A DNA stretch of 40,932 nt from Bacteroidales bacterium (GTDB lineage Bacteria; Bacteroidota; Bacteroidia; Bacteroidales; UBA932). Numbering within the stretch: position 1 is the stretch's first letter; the number at the start of each line of letters is the position of its first letter. Below, piece after piece: positions 38,421-40,932 of this stretch. A program made the position numbers and the translations under genes. The notes beneath the pieces are model-generated. The model saw only the letters and a list, made by a program, of their open reading frames with translations. It made no database searches and was not told the origin of the DNA. The stretch covers positions 1-40,932 of the forward strand of contig JAQVZL010000009.1 of the NCBI GenBank assembly GCA_028708215.1, written 5' to 3'.

Positions 38421-39427
38421 AAATAATTGTAACTGGTGCTGCAGGATTTATTGGCTTTCACGTTGTGAAGAGATTGCTAGAACAAGGGTGTGAGGTTGTT
38501 GGTATAGACAATATTAACTCTTACTATGATGTAAAATTAAAATACAATCGTCTTTTTGAAACAGGTATTGCAGAGAAAGAGATAAAGCCTAATGTTTTTG
38601 TACAGAGCAAAACTTTTCCCTCTTATAGATTTATGCAGTTAGATATAACAGAAAAGAAGATGCTTAGTTCTCTCTTTGAAGCAGAGCGTTTTTCTCACGT
38701 TATTCACCTTGCAGCTCAAGCTGGAGTAAGGTATTCGCTAGTTAACCCCGATGCCTATATAAAATCTAATATTGTGGGATTTATGAATATATTAGAGAGT
38801 TGTAGGAGGTTTCCAGTAAAACATTTAGTTTATGCTAGTTCTAGTAGTGTTTATGGGGCAAATAGAGAGCTGCCATATAGAGAGAGTGATAGAACAGATA
38901 CTCCAGTAAGTCTATATGCGGCTACAAAAAAATCAAATGAGTTAATAGCATATACCTATAGCAATTTATATAATATCCCAACAACTGGTATAAGGTTTTT
39001 TACTGTTTATGGCCCCTGGGGGCGCCCAGATATGGCACCCACATTGTTTATGATGGCAATAACTACAAATAAAACCATTAGGGTGTTTAATCATAGTAAA
39101 ATGAAACGCGACTTTACCTATATAGACGATATTGTAGATGGTTTAATGAAAATTGTTCCAACACCACCTAAAGGAGAGAACCTCAATGTAATATATAATA
39201 TTGGCTGCTCATCGCCTGTTAGAATAATGGATTTTATTAAAACAATAGAGAGTGTTACAAAGAAAAAAGCAGTGGTGAATATGGTTGACATGCAACCAGG
39301 AGATGTGGTAGAAACTTATGCAGATACCTCTCTTCTGGAAAGAGATTTTAATTACAAACCCTCTACAGATCTTAGTGTGGGTATAAAAAAATTCTACGAT
39401 TGGTTTAAAGAGTATTACTCTTTGTAA
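38417..39427 (+). CDS. NAD-dependent epimerase, UDP-glucuronate 4-epimerase-like
   Basis: MKIIVTGAAGFIGFHVVKRLLEQG, HLAAQAGVRYSLVNPDAYIKSNIVGFMNILE, SSSSVYGANRELPYRESD, YGPWGRPDMAPTLF. Confidence 0.9.
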   Translation: MKIIVTGAAGFIGFHVVKRLLEQGCEVVGIDNINSYYDVKLKYNRLFETGIAEKEIKPNVFVQSKTFPSYRFMQLDITEKKMLSSLFEAERFSHVIHLAAQAGVRYSLVNPDAYIKSNIVGFMNILESCRRFPVKHLVYASSSSVYGANRELPYRESDRTDTPVSLYAATKKSNELIAYTYSNLYNIPTTGIRFFTVYGPWGRPDMAPTLFMMAITTNKTIRVFNHSKMKRDFTYIDDIVDGLMKIVPTPPKGENLNVIYNIGCSSPVRIMDFIKTIESVTKKKAVVNMVDMQPGDVVETYADTSLLERDFNYKPSTDLSVGIKKFYDWFKEYYSL

Positions 39428-39450
39428 TTTATTTATATAATTGTATTAAT

Positions 39451-39486
39451 AAAAAAACCGCAGCATAATATTTTGCTGCGGTTTTT
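39451..39486. terminator. Bidirectional rho-independent terminator between epimerase (+) and dnaK (-)
   Basis: AAAAAAACCGCAGCA...TGCTGCGGTTTTT stem with A/T tracts on both sides. Confidence 0.92.
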
Positions 39487-39517
39487 CTCTTTTTAGTAGA
39501 GATTCAAAAGGGTGTAA

Positions 39518-40932
39518 TTATTTTACCTCTTCAAAATCTACATCTGTTACTTCTGCATCGTCGCTACCAGTTGGCGCGCCTTGGTCTGGACCAGCTCCTG
39601 GGCCTGCTGGGCCTTGTTGCTCTTGAGTGGCTTTGGCCATATCTTCAGATGCTGCATGCCATGCTGCATTTATCTCTTCCATTGCTTTATCTATTGCTGC
39701 AATATCTTGAGACTTATGAGCCTCTTTCAAAGAAGCAAGAGCTGTATCTATTGCTGCTTTTTTGTCTGCACCAATTTTATCGCCATAATCTTTAAGGTTT
39801 TTCTCACTTTGGAAAATCATAGCATCGGCTCCATTTATCTTCTCTATTCTCTCTTTTTCTAATTTGTCGCTCTCTTCGTTGGCTTTAGCCTCATCTTTCA
39901 TTCTGTTAATCTCTTCCTCGGTAAGCCCACTTGAAGCTTCAATTCTAATCTTCTGCTCTTTACCTGTGCCTTTGTCTTTTGCAGATACATTAAGAATACC
40001 ATTGGCATCTATGTCAAATACAACTTCAACTTGAGGAACTCCTCTTGGAGCTGGTGCAATTCCATCTAAGTGGAAGCGGCCTATAGTTTTGTTGTCTTTA
40101 GCCATTGGTCTTTCACCTTGAAGAACATGAATCTCTACAGATGGTTGGTTGTCACTTGCTGTACTAAACACTTCAGATTTACGAGTAGGGATTGTAGTGT
40201 TAGATTCAATTAGTTTTGTCATAACGCTTCCAAGAGTCTCAATACCCAAAGAGAGTGGGGTAACATCTAGTAGAAGTACATCTTTAACATCTCCCGAAAG
40301 AACTCCTCCTTGAATTGCTGCACCTACAGCAACAACTTCGTCTGGGTTTACCTCTTTACTAGGAGCTTTACCAAAGAATTTTTCTACTACTTGTTGTATA
40401 GCAGGTATACGGGTAGAACCACCTACTAAGATAACTTCGTCTATCTCGTTTGATTTTATGCCAGCGTCGCTAAGAGCTTTGCGGCATGGCTCAATGGTTC
40501 TCTGTATAAGATCATCTGAAAGGCTTTCAAATTTAGCCCTTGATAGGTTTTTTACCAAGTGTTTAGGCACACCATCTACAGGCATAATGTATGGAAGATT
40601 TATCTCTGTAGAGGTTTGGCTAGAGAGCTCAACTTTGGCTTTCTCTGCAGCCTCTTTAAGTCTCTGAAGTGCCATAGGGTCTTTTCTAAGATCTAACCCA
40701 CTGTTTTCAGACTTAAACTCCTCTGCAAGCCAGTCAATAATTTTTTGGTCAAAATCATCTCCTCCAAGGTGTGTATCGCCATTGGTAGATTTCACTTCAA
40801 ATACGCCATCGCCAAGTTCAAGAACAGAGATGTCAAAAGTACCACCACCTAAATCGAAAACTGCAATTTTGCTATCTTTATGTTGTTTGTCTAATCCATA
40901 TGCAAGAGCTGCAGCAGTTGGTTCATTTATAA
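39518..40932 (-). CDS. dnaK: Molecular chaperone DnaK, 5'-truncated by window edge
   Basis: Frame continues past the listed start to the window edge ([61 protein letters not shown]); C-terminal TDVDFEEVK. Confidence 0.97.
   Translation of the reverse strand, partial: INEPTAAALAYGLDKQHKDSKIAVFDLGGGTFDISVLELGDGVFEVKSTNGDTHLGGDDFDQKIIDWLAEEFKSENSGLDLRKDPMALQRLKEAAEKAKVELSSQTSTEINLPYIMPVDGVPKHLVKNLSRAKFESLSDDLIQRTIEPCRKALSDAGIKSNEIDEVILVGGSTRIPAIQQVVEKFFGKAPSKEVNPDEVVAVGAAIQGGVLSGDVKDVLLLDVTPLSLGIETLGSVMTKLIESNTTIPTRKSEVFSTASDNQPSVEIHVLQGERPMAKDNKTIGRFHLDGIAPAPRGVPQVEVVFDIDANGILNVSAKDKGTGKEQKIRIEASSGLTEEEINRMKDEAKANEESDKLEKERIEKINGADAMIFQSEKNLKDYGDKIGADKKAAIDTALASLKEAHKSQDIAAIDKAMEEINAAWHAASEDMAKATQEQQGPAGPGAGPDQGAPTGSDDAEVTDVDFEEVK

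Noticed and set aside
39571-39862. Two overlapping plus-strand ORFs over the dnaK C-terminus
   Set aside because: Antisense shadows of the Gly/Ala/Pro-rich DnaK tail.

Overview
Low-GC chromosomal segment of a Bacteroidota bacterium, probably Bacteroidales-like (rpmB-rpmG-DUF4295-ftsY order, TAnnTTTG-type -7 elements, Porin_10-like, DUF4293 and FtsX-type proteins). The window is mostly housekeeping genes. The first half holds a 5'-truncated signal peptidase I, rpmB, rpmG, a DUF4295 gene missing from the ORF track, ftsY, pheT, a ubiA-like gene, eno (-), a SIMPL protein (-), an amidase, uvrB, an RSH (p)ppGpp enzyme and uvrA. The second half holds M28, TPR, DUF4293, nucleoside phosphorylase, SirB1-like, LolC/E-like, MltF-like and porin genes, then a minus-strand run SIS/MFS/ROK/pncA/pncB/CPBP/Mrp/NifX-like/DUF134, a GT39 gene, a divergent GT2/LAB_N/epimerase operon, and 5'-truncated dnaK (-). 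No rRNA, tRNA, CRISPR array or transposase was recognised. The strongest unexplained signal is a pair of equal-length (122 bp) intergenic repeats at 6277-6398 and 34919-35040. They have terminal inverted repeats, a conserved internal hairpin, an adjoining GCARA pentamer tandem, and a second 23-bp repeat nearby. They could be a MITE-like or structured-RNA family. Secondary leads are a tandem-LAB_N lipid-glycosylation cluster, an RSH with degenerate HD motif lying between uvrB and uvrA, a zinc-motif-lacking ROK/SIS/MFS sugar operon, and a CRP-like palindrome beside the porin gene. I found no clear evidence of a wholly new multi-gene system. All calls come from reading the sequence, with no database search.
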